From contig JBFWNN010000027.1 of assembly GCA_050251035.1 (NCBI GenBank), forward strand, positions 1 to 64,000: a DNA stretch of 64,000 bases, read 5' to 3'. The notes under the pieces are model-generated. The model saw only the letters and a list, made by a program, of their open reading frames with translations. It was not told the origin of the DNA and ran no database searches. Origin of the DNA: Taklimakanibacter sp050251035 (GTDB taxonomy: Bacteria; Pseudomonadota; Alphaproteobacteria; Rhizobiales; Aestuariivirgaceae). Position 1 is the stretch's first letter, and the number at the start of each line of letters is the position of its first letter. A program made the position numbers and the translations under genes. Positions 7,405 to 16,099 of this stretch are shown here, piece by piece.

Positions 7405-8816
7405 TTGCCCGGCCGCGGATCGATCGGCGTGATCCGTCCGAGACCGAGCACATCTTCCAGAAGCTTCGCCCCCGCCAGCAGGCGCGCTTCTCCGCGGCAG
7501 GGTGCGGCGATCTGGATGCCGACCGGCAGCTTGTCGCGGGTGAAGCCGGCCGGGATCGAGATCGCCGGCGAGGCGACATTGGTGAACGCATAGACGATGG
7601 CGAGCCAGTCGATATAGGTCGCGAATCTGTGGCCGTCGCATTCCTCGACATAGCGCTGCTCGACCGGAAACGGCGCCACGATGGTCGCCGGGCACAGGAT
7701 CAGGTCGTACTGGCCGAAGAACTCGCGCATGCGCCGGAACATCGCGCCTCTTTGCATCTCGGCGCGCGCGATCTCGGCGGCGCCGAGCGCCAGACCCTTC
7801 TCGATGTTCCAGACGACGTCGGGCTTGAGCTTGTCGCGATGGTTCTCATAGAGCGTCTTGAAGCCGGTGGCGTAGGCCAGCGCCCGCAGCACCTGGAAAC
7901 ACTCATGCGCCTCCCCGAGATCGGGATGCGCCGCCTCGACGATGACGCCCGCCTCCTCGAGCTTGTAGGCGGCACGCTCGACGATCTCCGCCACTTCAGG
8001 ATCGACCGGGGTGATGCCGAGATCGCGGCTGAAGGCGACGCGCTTCGGCTTCTGACCTGAGCGGGCCGCCGCCAGATAGGAGACATCCTCGCGCGGCAGC
8101 GACAGGGGATCGGCCGGATTGGCGCCCGTCATCGCGTCAAACAAGAGTGCCAGGTCCTCGACATTGCGCGCCATCGGCCCTTCGGCGCCGAGCGTGCCGT
8201 CGATCTTGCCATAGACGCTGGCCGCCACCCGCCCGGGCGACGGCCGCAAGCCCGTGACGCCGCAGAAGCTTGCCGGATTGCGCAGGGAGCCGCCCATGTC
8301 GGAGCCATGCGCCACCCAGGCCATGCCGGTGGCGAGCGCCACGGCGGCCCCGCCCGACGATCCCGCCGCCGAGCGCGTGAGGTTCCACGGATTGAGGGTG
8401 CGCCCGAACACTTCGTTGAAGGTGTGGGCGCCGGCGCCGAATTCCGGCGTGTTCGACATCGCATAGACGATGCCGCCTTCGGCCTCGAGATTCTCGACCA
8501 GTATGTCCGACTCGGTCGCGATGTTGTTGGCGAAGATCGGCGACCCTTGCGTCGAGCGCACGCCCTTGACGTCATTGAGGTCCTTGATCGGGACGGGCAG
8601 GCCTTTTAGCCGTCCGCGCGCGCCGACCGGCTTCTGCATCAGGGCCCTGGCGTGGTCGCGCGCCCGCTCGAAGCACAGAGTCGGCAGCGCGTTCACCGCC
8701 TTGTCGACGTCCGCGATGCGCCTTTCGAGCGCATCGAGGCAATCGAGCGGGGTGATCTCCTCCTTGTGCAACAAGGAGACAATTTCATGGGCATTCAAAG
8801 GGATAAGATCGGTCAT
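7401..8816 (-). CDS. Amidase (amidase-signature family)
   Basis: 471 residues. The Ser-cis-Ser-Lys catalytic layout is visible: Lys in PIKDLNDVKG, Ser-rich AAGSSGGAAVALA and GSDMGGSLRNPASF. The enzyme hydrolyses a carboxamide or amide bond; GatA is unlikely because no gatB or gatC is near. The start is the ATG at 8816 with GGAG seven bases upstream; an in-frame ATG 51 bases earlier has weaker context and would intrude on the divergent aminotransferase promoter. It is the first gene of a five-gene minus-strand unit and is divergent from the class III aminotransferase. Confidence 0.9.
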   Translation of the reverse strand: MTDLIPLNAHEIVSLLHKEEITPLDCLDALERRIADVDKAVNALPTLCFERARDHARALMQKPVGARGRLKGLPVPIKDLNDVKGVRSTQGSPIFANNIATESDILVENLEAEGGIVYAMSNTPEFGAGAHTFNEVFGRTLNPWNLTRSAAGSSGGAAVALATGMAWVAHGSDMGGSLRNPASFCGVTGLRPSPGRVAASVYGKIDGTLGAEGPMARNVEDLALLFDAMTGANPADPLSLPREDVSYLAAARSGQKPKRVAFSRDLGITPVDPEVAEIVERAAYKLEEAGVIVEAAHPDLGEAHECFQVLRALAYATGFKTLYENHRDKLKPDVVWNIEKGLALGAAEIARAEMQRGAMFRRMREFFGQYDLILCPATIVAPFPVEQRYVEECDGHRFATYIDWLAIVYAFTNVASPAISIPAGFTRDKLPVGIQIAAPCRGEARLLAGAKLLEDVLGLGRITPIDPRPGK

Positions 8817-8910
8817 GTCAGCTCCGCGATTTGCCGGGATTGAATCCATTTGCCGCCTCCGGGTCAATGGAGGTAGAAGGCCGCAGCATTGCCCGTGAGG
8901 AGATCAGAAC

Positions 8911-10212
8911 ATGAACGTCAAGGCATCGGCCAAGGGCCTCAACGAAGCTTGGGTCGAACGGCGCAGCAAGGCCGTTTCGCGCGGCGTCGGCATGGCCGCG
9001 CCGGTGATCGCGGCGCGCGCCGAGGATTCCGAATTGTGGGACATCGAAGGCCGCCGCTATGTCGATTTCGGCGGCGGCATCGCCGTGCTCAATACCGGCC
9101 ATCGCCATCCCGCTGTGATGAAGCGGGTGCAGGAGCAGCTCAGCGCCTTCACCCATACCTGCTTCATGGTGGCGCCCTATGCGCCCTTCATCGAGCTCGC
9201 CGAGAAGCTCAACGCCATCGCGCCCATCTCGGGCGAGAAGAAGAGCCTGTTCGTCACCACCGGCGCCGAGGCGGTGGAGAATGCCATCAAGATCGCGCGC
9301 GCCCACACCGGCCGCAGCGACATCATCTGCTTCCAGGGCGGCTTCCACGGCCGCACGTTGCTCACCATGGCGATGACCGGCAAGGTCGTGCCCTACAAGA
9401 CCAAGTTCGGCCCCTTCCCGGGCGGCGTGTGGCATGTGCCGTTCCCGGTTCCCCATAAGGGTGTCACGGTCGAGGACACGATCCACGCCATCGAATGGCT
9501 GTTCAAGTCGGATGTCGAGCCCTCGCGGGTCGCGGCCATCGTCATCGAGCCGGTGCAGGGCGAAGGCGGCTTCTACATCGCGCCCAAGGAGCTGATGAAG
9601 GCGCTCCGCAAGATCTGCGACGATCACGGCATCGTGTTGATCGCCGATGAGATCCAGTCGGGCTTCGGGCGCACCGGCAAATGGTTCGCCATGGAGCATA
9701 TGGGTGTCGAGCCCGATCTGATGACGGTCGCCAAGTCGCTGGCCGGCGGCTTCCCGCTCGCCGGCGTCGTCGGCCGTGCCAAGATGATGGACGCCCCGGA
9801 GCCGGGCGGCCTCGGCGGCACCTATGCCGGCAATCCGGTCGCCTGCGCCGCCGCACTCGGCGTCTTCGACGCCTTCGAGCAGGACAAGCTGCTCGAGAAG
9901 GCGCAAAAGCAGGGCAAGCTCATGGTCGAGCGCCTCAAGGCGATCAAGGCCAAGAACCAGGGCATGCCGATGGGCGACATCCGCGCGCTTGGCGCCATGG
10001 TGGCCTTCGAGCTCGTCACCGAACGCGGCGGCGACAAGCCGGACGCGGCGGCGGCCAAGGCGCTGGTGGCGAAATGCCTGGAGCGCGGCCTGCTCATCCT
10101 GAGCTGCGGCGTCTATGGCGACACGATCCGCCTGCTGACCCCGCTCACCGCCTCGGACGCCATCCTCAAGGAAGGCCTCGATATCCTCGAATCCGCTCTC
10201 CTCGGCAATTAA
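8911..10212 (+). CDS. gabT: 4-aminobutyrate aminotransferase-type class III transaminase
   Basis: 433 residues, full length for GabT. Visible are the PLP phosphate-binding TTGAEAVENAIKIAR segment, IADEIQSGFGRTGKWF and the PLP lysine K275 in TVAKSLAGGFPLAGVVG. It transfers the omega-amino group of GABA (or delta-aminovalerate, ornithine and related amines) to 2-oxoglutarate, giving succinate semialdehyde from GABA. No succinate-semialdehyde dehydrogenase is next to it. It is divergent from the amidase operon with 94 bases between the two start codons. Confidence 0.9.
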   Translation: MNVKASAKGLNEAWVERRSKAVSRGVGMAAPVIAARAEDSELWDIEGRRYVDFGGGIAVLNTGHRHPAVMKRVQEQLSAFTHTCFMVAPYAPFIELAEKLNAIAPISGEKKSLFVTTGAEAVENAIKIARAHTGRSDIICFQGGFHGRTLLTMAMTGKVVPYKTKFGPFPGGVWHVPFPVPHKGVTVEDTIHAIEWLFKSDVEPSRVAAIVIEPVQGEGGFYIAPKELMKALRKICDDHGIVLIADEIQSGFGRTGKWFAMEHMGVEPDLMTVAKSLAGGFPLAGVVGRAKMMDAPEPGGLGGTYAGNPVACAAALGVFDAFEQDKLLEKAQKQGKLMVERLKAIKAKNQGMPMGDIRALGAMVAFELVTERGGDKPDAAAAKALVAKCLERGLLILSCGVYGDTIRLLTPLTASDAILKEGLDILESALLGN

Positions 10213-10223
10213 GAGTTTGCAGC

Positions 10224-10244
10224 ATATACAGCAATGCTGTATAT
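10224..10244. promoter_or_regulatory. 21-bp palindromic operator of the toxin-antitoxin locus
   Basis: A perfect palindrome (arms of 10 bases around one central A, core TACAGCA-A-TGCTGTA) lies 23 bases before the antitoxin start. AT-rich sequence around it would suit a promoter. Phd/YefM antitoxins bind such palindromes to autoregulate. Binding itself is inferred. Confidence 0.6.
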
Positions 10245-10246
10245 TA

Positions 10247-10266
10247 CAGCATTAAAGGATATGCTG
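10247..10266. promoter_or_regulatory. Second inverted repeat covering the antitoxin ribosome site
   Basis: CAGCAT (10247-10252) and ATGCTG (10261-10266) form a second inverted repeat using the same half-site as the operator upstream. The spacer holds the AAAGGA ribosome site of the antitoxin. It could be a second repressor site or a hairpin that limits translation. Confidence 0.45.
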
Positions 10267-10267
10267 C

Positions 10268-10519
10268 ATGACCTCTTATTCGACCAGCGATCTCTCACGG
10301 AAGTCAGGCGACATCATAGCTGACGCACTGCGCCGGCCTGTGATGATCACTCAAAGGAACAAGCCTCGCCTGGTTCTTCTGAGCATTGAGGATTATCGCC
10401 GGCTGACCGAACGCGCCGACCCGCGCAAGGCCGGTACACTCGAAACCATGCCTGATGAGTTGTTCGAAAAGGTCAAGGCTGCGGTCGACCTCTATGAACG
10501 CGAAGCCGAAGAGCCGTGA
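10268..10519 (+). CDS. Type II antitoxin, Phd/YefM family
   Basis: 83 residues. The N-terminal segment SRKSGDIIADALRRPVMITQRNKPRLVLLS with EDYRRL is the usual Phd/YefM DNA-binding fold; the acidic C-terminal tail (KAAVDLYEREAEEP) would mask the toxin. It is preceded by palindromic half-sites. The stop overlaps the toxin start (GTGA at 10516-10519), the arrangement expected of a type II toxin-antitoxin pair. Confidence 0.88.
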   Translation: MTSYSTSDLSRKSGDIIADALRRPVMITQRNKPRLVLLSIEDYRRLTERADPRKAGTLETMPDELFEKVKAAVDLYEREAEEP

Positions 10520-10932
10520 GTTTCGACGAGATCCGCACGGCCTGCGTGATCCATTATCCCTATTTGTGGGTGCGTGAAGCGAGCGCGGGCGAGACCGAGG
10601 GTCGGAAGCACCGTCCCGTGGCTGTCGGTATTCGTTATCCGACGACAAATGGTGAAGATCTCCTCCTTCTCCTCCCGATCACGACGCAGCCGCCGCAACC
10701 CGGCCGTTTTGCCGTCGAGATTCCCGAGATCGAAAAGCGCCGTGCCGGCCTCGAGGTTGCCGTGCGGCTCTGGCTTATCTTCGATGAATATAACGAAGAT
10801 GTTATCGGCAAATCCTTCTATCTTGAACCCGATCCGCCACTTGGCCGGTTCAGTATGGCGTTTTTCCTGCCCTTGATGAGAGAATTCATCAGGCGCCGGT
10901 CGGAAGCGCGCGGCATCAACCGGCATCGGTGA
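10516..10932 (+). CDS. PemK/MazF-like toxin of type II TA pair
   Basis: 138 residues, GTG start overlapping the antitoxin stop. The N-terminal YLWVREASAGETEGRKHRPV segment resembles PemK-like growth inhibitors, which fold like MazF and cut mRNA. The basic HRPVAVGIRY strand fits, but the catalytic residues of this divergent branch cannot be fixed by eye. The C-terminus is strongly basic (REFIRRRSEARG). Its position behind a Phd/YefM antitoxin is the strongest support. Confidence 0.72.
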   Translation: MSFDEIRTACVIHYPYLWVREASAGETEGRKHRPVAVGIRYPTTNGEDLLLLLPITTQPPQPGRFAVEIPEIEKRRAGLEVAVRLWLIFDEYNEDVIGKSFYLEPDPPLGRFSMAFFLPLMREFIRRRSEARGINRHR

Positions 10933-11008
10933 TAATTGGACACCAAATCGACGGAGTTTGCTTCCATCTTCCGTCTTGAGAGCATCGACACTTCAGGAGA
11001 CCCTTTTC

Positions 11009-11569
11009 ATGCATCGCCGACTGTTTCTGTCCGTCATGGCCGCGGGCCTGGCGGCGTCTGCCTTTCCGGGCCTGGCCCAGGCGGCGAAGCAGAACCGCCG
11101 CGCTCCCTATCGGGGCGCCGAGATGGTCTATCTCGACACCTATGAGCGGCCGGGCACGGTGATCGTCGATACCCATGCGCGCGCCCTCTATCATGTGATG
11201 GGCGACGGCGAGGCGATGCGTTATGGCGTCGCCGTCGGCAAGGACGGCTTCTCCTGGGCCGGCATCGCCCAGATCGGGCGCAAGACCGAATGGCCGCGCT
11301 GGACGCCGCCCGCCTCCATGATCAAGCGGCGCCCCGAGCTCGCCAAATTCGCCAATGGCATGCCGGGCGGCCGCCCGGACAATCCCCTGGGCGCCCGGGC
11401 CCTCTATCTCTTCGCCAACGGTCGCGACACGCTCTTCCGCATTCACGGCACCAACGAGCCGCAGTCGATCGGCACCGCTGCTTCCTCGGGCTGTATCCGC
11501 ATGCTGAACGAGGAAGTGACCGAGCTCTATGAGCGGGTCACGATTGGCACCAAGGTGATCGTGCTGTAA
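11009..11569 (+). CDS. L,D-transpeptidase (YkuD domain), exported
   Basis: 186 residues. A signal peptide (RRLFLS followed by a hydrophobic stretch ending AQA, about residue 25) may be Sec or Tat. The catalytic motif is HGTNEPQSIG...SSGCIRM, with the nucleophile at Cys162 and the family's His upstream. Such enzymes make 3-3 peptidoglycan cross-links or attach proteins to the wall. The ATG at 11009 has an AGGAGA ribosome site; an earlier in-frame start at 10958 would bury the signal peptide. It is a single gene after the TA pair. Confidence 0.9.
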   Translation: MHRRLFLSVMAAGLAASAFPGLAQAAKQNRRAPYRGAEMVYLDTYERPGTVIVDTHARALYHVMGDGEAMRYGVAVGKDGFSWAGIAQIGRKTEWPRWTPPASMIKRRPELAKFANGMPGGRPDNPLGARALYLFANGRDTLFRIHGTNEPQSIGTAASSGCIRMLNEEVTELYERVTIGTKVIVL

Positions 11570-11658
11570 CCACCAGGCTCCCAAGGCTGCGGCGCTGCGT
11601 CTCAGATGGCCCGCGCATCGGATTCACCACATAATGGGCGAAAGCCTTGGAGCATCCC

Positions 11659-12114
11659 GTGCCGAAGAATTGGAAGCCCCAGCCTGCCGCCGACCTGCCG
11701 GACGGCCTGTTGCTGTTCGACGGGTTTTGCCATGTCTGCTCGGGCAGCGTCCGCTTCCTGCTCGAGCGCGACCATGGCCGGCACTTCACCTATGTGCCCT
11801 GCCAGTCGCCCTGGGGGGAAGAGATCATGGCGCGCTTCGGCATCGATCGTGATTTCGCCGAGAGCTTCGCCTTTGTCGACAAGGGAGAGATCCTGTTCAA
11901 GTCAGATGCCGCCATCGCCGCGGCGCGCCGCCTGCCCGCCTGGCGCTGGATCGGGATCGTGAAGCTGGTCCCGCGCCCCATCCGCGATACTTTCTACGAT
12001 GTGCTCGCGCGCAATCGGTACAAGTGGTTCGGCAAGCGCGACACGTGCCTGGTTCTGCCGCCCGAGACGCGTGCCCGGTTTCTCACCGAGGCGCCTAAAA
12101 CATCGATTCATTGA
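11659..12114 (+). CDS. Thiol-disulfide oxidoreductase-like DCC family protein (DUF393)
   Basis: About 151 residues. DGLLLFDGFCHVCSGSV is the family's DxxCxxC signature (DGFCHVC), followed by FTYVPCQS and a C-terminal basic region (NRYKWFGKRDTC). Members have a thioredoxin-like fold; the physiological partners are poorly known. The GTG at 11659 has GGAG six bases before it; a TTG at 11647 is the alternative, four residues longer. It converges with the methyltransferase at 12157. Confidence 0.88.
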   Translation: MPKNWKPQPAADLPDGLLLFDGFCHVCSGSVRFLLERDHGRHFTYVPCQSPWGEEIMARFGIDRDFAESFAFVDKGEILFKSDAAIAAARRLPAWRWIGIVKLVPRPIRDTFYDVLARNRYKWFGKRDTCLVLPPETRARFLTEAPKTSIH

Positions 12115-12156
12115 AGATTTTTGCATATTGGCCGGGTCGACACGCCACGATAGGAT

Positions 12157-13065
12157 TCAGCTCTCCCGGCCTGAGCCGAATACCGCGACGACGCGCACCC
12201 GCTCGAATGTGTTGTTTCCGGCGGAGGCGAGCTGCTTCGACCGCACATCGATCGAATATTCCCGCAAACCCGCCCCCAGCATGAGATCGCGCAATTCCTC
12301 GACCGAGCCGATCTCGCCGGGTTGAACAAGATAAGCCTCGCCCGATTCATGCATCTTGCGCAGCATGCGCGCTGCGTCCTCGGCGATGGCGATCTCGCCT
12401 TTGCTTACCGCCGCCTGCGCCTCGGCAAGGCTGTGCTGCAGTCTTTGTGACTCCTTGGCGAAATGCGCCGGATCAGGCGGCCGGACCGATTGCGAGACGA
12501 TGATCCGGCCCTGCGGCTTCAGCCATGTATCGAATTTCCTGAGAAGAGCGGTTTGCCCATTTCGGTCTATGAAGCGCAGGAAGCTATGGGCGATGATGAG
12601 GTCGGCGTCGACGTGTGCCGCCCCCTCCGGCAGATCGACTTGCCGTGTCTCCACATGGAGGCCGTGCTGCTCGGCGAATTCCGCGCACAAGGTGAGGGGC
12701 GAGCGACAACGATCCAGCACCGTAAACCGGCAGCGCGCCTTGATTTCGGGTCTCAACCTGGCCGCAGCATGCGCCGCGGTCGCGAGGACGCCGGTATCGG
12801 CGGCGCCGGCAATGACGATCTGGAGGAAATCTTCGGGGGAACGGCTGCCGTCGGCGAGGACGCCTTGGATGCGCTCTATCAGCAGAGGACGGTCCACCGC
12901 GATGCTCTTGTCGGGCGCGATGCAGCGGGTCATGGCGAATTTGACATGATATTCCGCGCAATCGACGCACAGGACCGGCGCGATTTCGGCCATCCGGCGG
13001 GCGAGCTGCCTCAGGTCTTCACCACAGGTTTCGGGATCGAGCAGGGGTGGCGCGGCTTGTGGCAT
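12157..13065 (-). CDS. SAM-dependent methyltransferase-like protein with N-terminal Cys cluster
   Basis: 302 residues. The central part has a Rossmann methyltransferase pattern: IVIAGAADTGVLATAA (motif I-like, degenerate), RFTVLDRCRSP (acidic residue for SAM ribose), ADLIIAHSFLRFID (motif IV) and WLKPQGRIIVS (motif V). Before it, CGEDLRQL and LCVDCAEYHVKFAMTRC contain several Cys plus His, which may bind metal or form disulfides. The substrate is unknown. The start at 13065 is the ATG that leaves 73 bases to the divergent tctC; a longer frame would overlap tctC. Confidence 0.68.
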   Translation of the reverse strand: MPQAAPPLLDPETCGEDLRQLARRMAEIAPVLCVDCAEYHVKFAMTRCIAPDKSIAVDRPLLIERIQGVLADGSRSPEDFLQIVIAGAADTGVLATAAHAAARLRPEIKARCRFTVLDRCRSPLTLCAEFAEQHGLHVETRQVDLPEGAAHVDADLIIAHSFLRFIDRNGQTALLRKFDTWLKPQGRIIVSQSVRPPDPAHFAKESQRLQHSLAEAQAAVSKGEIAIAEDAARMLRKMHESGEAYLVQPGEIGSVEELRDLMLGAGLREYSIDVRSKQLASAGNNTFERVRVVAVFGSGRES

Positions 13066-13138
13066 ATGTGCCTTTCGCACTAGGATTGACCAGGGGTAAT
13101 CAAAAGCCTCGCGTCTTGCAACCAGGACAGGGATATCG

Positions 13139-14128
13139 ATGATCGGACGGCGCAGATTTCTGGGTTGCCTGCTCGCGGCTTCGGCAGCCTCCCGCCTCGT
13201 GGCGCATGCCGCGGAGAATTTCTTCGCCGGCAAGACCATCACCTATATCGTCGCGACCAAGCCGGGCGGCGGCTATGACACGATGGGCCGGCTGGTGGCC
13301 AAATATCTCGAAGCCCACATTCCCGACGCGCAGATCGTTGTGAAGAACATCGCCGGCGCCGGGCACCTGGTCGGATGCCAAACGATCTATAATGCCGCTC
13401 CCGACGGTCTCACCATTGGCACCTTCAATACTTCCCTCATTTATTCTCAGCTCACCGGCGCGCTCGACAGCGATCTCGACCTGCGGAGAATGAGCTGGAT
13501 CGGCAAGGCCGCGATCGAATCGCGCGTGATCGTCGTGGCGGCGCGATCGGGCATCACCAGTGTTGATGCGCTGAAGCAGACGGACCGCGTGTTCAACGTC
13601 GCCGTGACGGGAAAGGGTGCGGCGTCGCATGTCGATGCCATGCTGCTGGCACGGGTCTTCGGCTATAATTTCAGGCCCATTTTCGGTTTCGAGGGCACCG
13701 AAGCGGAGCTGAGCATGCTGCGCGGCGAGATCGATGTGCAGGTTGCCTCGCGCAGCTCGCTCGAGCCTTTCGTGGCGAGCGGTGGCGGACGCTTCCTTCT
13801 CGAATTCGGCGGCGCGCCGGACTCGACCCTGCCGCAAGGCGACGCCCTGGCCAAAAGCCCGACCGACAGAGCCGTGATCGACCTTATCGAAGCCCAGGCG
13901 AAATTCACCCGCGTGACGGCCGGGCCGCCGGGCATACCGCCGGATCGCCTGCAGTTCCTCAGATCCGCCTATCTCGCGATTTTCTCGGATTCCGGCTTCC
14001 TGGCCGAGGCAAAGGCGCTCCAGCTTCCGATATCTCCGGCGTCCGGCGAAGCGGTCGCGGGACGGATCACGGCCGCTCTCGATCCGTCTCCCGAGATCCA
14101 CGCGATCCTCGCGGACCTGCTCAAATAG
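13139..14128 (+). CDS. tctC: Tripartite tricarboxylate transporter substrate-binding protein (TctC family)
   Basis: 329 residues. Signal peptide with a twin-arginine-like GRRRFLG and hydrophobic core (about 1-25). The family features are PGGGYDTMGRLVAKYL, IVVKNIAGAGHLVG and the PDGLTIG stretch. It binds a carboxylate in the periplasm and delivers it to TctA/TctB; the ligand (citrate or another organic acid) cannot be read. It starts an operon with tctA (42 bases downstream) and tctB. Confidence 0.9.
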   Translation: MIGRRRFLGCLLAASAASRLVAHAAENFFAGKTITYIVATKPGGGYDTMGRLVAKYLEAHIPDAQIVVKNIAGAGHLVGCQTIYNAAPDGLTIGTFNTSLIYSQLTGALDSDLDLRRMSWIGKAAIESRVIVVAARSGITSVDALKQTDRVFNVAVTGKGAASHVDAMLLARVFGYNFRPIFGFEGTEAELSMLRGEIDVQVASRSSLEPFVASGGGRFLLEFGGAPDSTLPQGDALAKSPTDRAVIDLIEAQAKFTRVTAGPPGIPPDRLQFLRSAYLAIFSDSGFLAEAKALQLPISPASGEAVAGRITAALDPSPEIHAILADLLK

Positions 14129-14170
14129 GCACATGCTTGACATTCGCCGTGATCCAACACCGGACCCTCG

Positions 14171-15670
14171 ATGCCGATCGACACTAGCCTCCAGTCGCTG
14201 ATCGACATCCTCGCATCACCGCATATGCTGATGCTGCTGACGATCGGCGTCCTTGTCGGCCTCATATTTGGCATCCTGCCCGGTTTGGGCGGCAAGCTCG
14301 GTCTCGTCTTCCTCATTCCCTTCACCATCGGGATGGATCCGCTCGCCGGCGCGCTGTTCCTCATCGCCATGCACTCGGTCGTCCATACCAGCGGCGCCAT
14401 ACCCAGCATCCTGTTCGGCATTCCGGGAACCGGTCCCGATGCCGCGACGATCGTCGACGGCTATCCCATGGCGAGGAACGGCGAGGCCGGACGGGCGCTC
14501 GGCGCGACATTGTTCGCCTCCGGCATAGGCGGGCTGATCGGCGCCGCCTTTCTCAGCCTGTTCCTGCCCTTCGGCAGCGCGGTTGTGCTCGCCATCGGCA
14601 CCGGCGAATATTTCCTCGTGGCGGTGCTCGGCATCACCTTCATCGCCTCGCTCAGCGGCCGCGACATCCTCAAAGGACTGATCGTCGGGATGTTCGGCCT
14701 GATGCTGTCCTTCGTCAGGCTCGACCCGCTCACCGCCGAGCCCCGTTACACTTACGGCCAGTCCTTCCTCTGGGACGGCATCGACCCGGTGACCGCCGTC
14801 ATTGCGATATTCGCCATCCCCGAGCTCATCGCCATGAGCACTGGACTCGATACCCGCAAGGTGACCGGCGGCCCTGTCGGCAACTACCGCTTCCACGACG
14901 TGTGGGAGGGCTGCCTCGACGTTCTGAGACATCGCTGGCTGACTTTGCGCACCTCGCTCATTGGCGCCGTGATCGGCATGATCCCGGGCCTCGGCGGCGA
15001 TGTCGCCACCTGGTTCTGTTATGGCCATGCCGCGCAGACATCCAAGACGCCCGAGCGCTTCGGCAAGGGCGCGGTGGAAGGGGTCATAGCACCGGAGACC
15101 GCCAACAATTCGAAGGAGGGCGGCGCTTTGGTGCCGACGCTCTATTTCGGCATCCCCGGCAGCGCCAGCATGGCGATCCTGCTCGGGGCACTGGTAGCGC
15201 TCGGCGTTCAACCCGGCCCGCAACTGGCGACGAACGGGTCGAATCTCATCTGGATCCTCATCTGGACCCTGGCGCTCGCCAATATCCTGGCGGTGATACT
15301 CCTCCTTTTCTGCGCGCCGTGGTTCAGCCGGCTCGCCTCGCTGCGCGTCGGGCTCCTGGTCCCGTTCATCATCGTGCTGTCCTTCCTCGGCGCCATCATC
15401 GGCGGCGGCGCCTGGCAGAATCTCATCCTCCTGGCGCTACTCGGCGCCATTGGTTATCTGCTCAAGCAGTTCGATTGGCCACGACCGCCCTTCGTCGTCG
15501 GCATCGTTCTGGGACCGATTGCGGAAGTGTCGCATCACAAGGCGATGGCGATCTGGGGTCCGGCCTTTCTCCTGCACCCGCTCGCTCTCGTGCTTCTCGT
15601 TTTGATCGCCGCGACCATTCTCGCCAACATCGTCAGATTCTGGCGCATGGAGAAGTCCCATGAAATTTGA
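14171..15670 (+). CDS. tctA: Tripartite tricarboxylate transporter large permease (TctA)
   Basis: 499 residues, the usual TctA length, with about 11-12 hydrophobic segments. The family signatures are GILPGLGGKLGLVFLIPFT and GIPGTGPDAATIVDGYPMA, with an internal repeat GMIPGLGGDVATWFCYGHA and FGIPGSASMAILLGAL, as expected for the duplicated fold. It is driven by the cation gradient. It overlaps the start of tctB by 11 bases. Confidence 0.95.
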   Translation: MPIDTSLQSLIDILASPHMLMLLTIGVLVGLIFGILPGLGGKLGLVFLIPFTIGMDPLAGALFLIAMHSVVHTSGAIPSILFGIPGTGPDAATIVDGYPMARNGEAGRALGATLFASGIGGLIGAAFLSLFLPFGSAVVLAIGTGEYFLVAVLGITFIASLSGRDILKGLIVGMFGLMLSFVRLDPLTAEPRYTYGQSFLWDGIDPVTAVIAIFAIPELIAMSTGLDTRKVTGGPVGNYRFHDVWEGCLDVLRHRWLTLRTSLIGAVIGMIPGLGGDVATWFCYGHAAQTSKTPERFGKGAVEGVIAPETANNSKEGGALVPTLYFGIPGSASMAILLGALVALGVQPGPQLATNGSNLIWILIWTLALANILAVILLLFCAPWFSRLASLRVGLLVPFIIVLSFLGAIIGGGAWQNLILLALLGAIGYLLKQFDWPRPPFVVGIVLGPIAEVSHHKAMAIWGPAFLLHPLALVLLVLIAATILANIVRFWRMEKSHEI

Positions 15671-16088
15671 CGGCAGGCTTGCGGTGAGCCTGATGATGCT
15701 CGCCATCTTCGTCTTCTTCGTCGGCCAGGCTCTGACCTTCCGCCCGGATGCGCGCGCCATGCCGCTGCTGATCGGCGTGCCGGCAATCCTCCTGTGCATC
15801 CTTCAGATCGTCTTTGACCTGCACGACCGACGCCCGAAAGCAATCGTACCCGTTGGCGACTGGCCGCTGATCGCCTGGCTCGCGGTTTTTTTCGCCGGCA
15901 TCCTCGCCTTCGGCTTTGCTTATGGCGCGCCGCCTCTGGTCGCGGCCTATCTCTATTTTGCCGCACGTGAACGCCTAGCCGTGGCCGTCGCGGGTGGCGT
16001 TTTCTGTGTGCTCATGCTCTCCTTTGGTTTCGAGAAACTCCTATACATCCAGCTCTTCGAGGGGCTGATCACGCCTCTGCTCTTCTGA
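15660..16088 (+). CDS. tctB: Tripartite tricarboxylate transporter small permease (TctB)
   Basis: 142 residues with four predicted membrane segments (about 10-28, 38-55, 72-95 and 110-132) and the RPDARAMPLLIGVPAILL segment common in TctB. The order C-A-B here differs from the C-B-A order of the classical Salmonella tctCBA operon but is common. It lies 11 bases before the TPR/ATP-grasp gene, which may be part of the same transcript. Confidence 0.85.
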   Translation: MKFDGRLAVSLMMLAIFVFFVGQALTFRPDARAMPLLIGVPAILLCILQIVFDLHDRRPKAIVPVGDWPLIAWLAVFFAGILAFGFAYGAPPLVAAYLYFAARERLAVAVAGGVFCVLMLSFGFEKLLYIQLFEGLITPLLF

Positions 16089-16099
16089 CGGATCCGACC

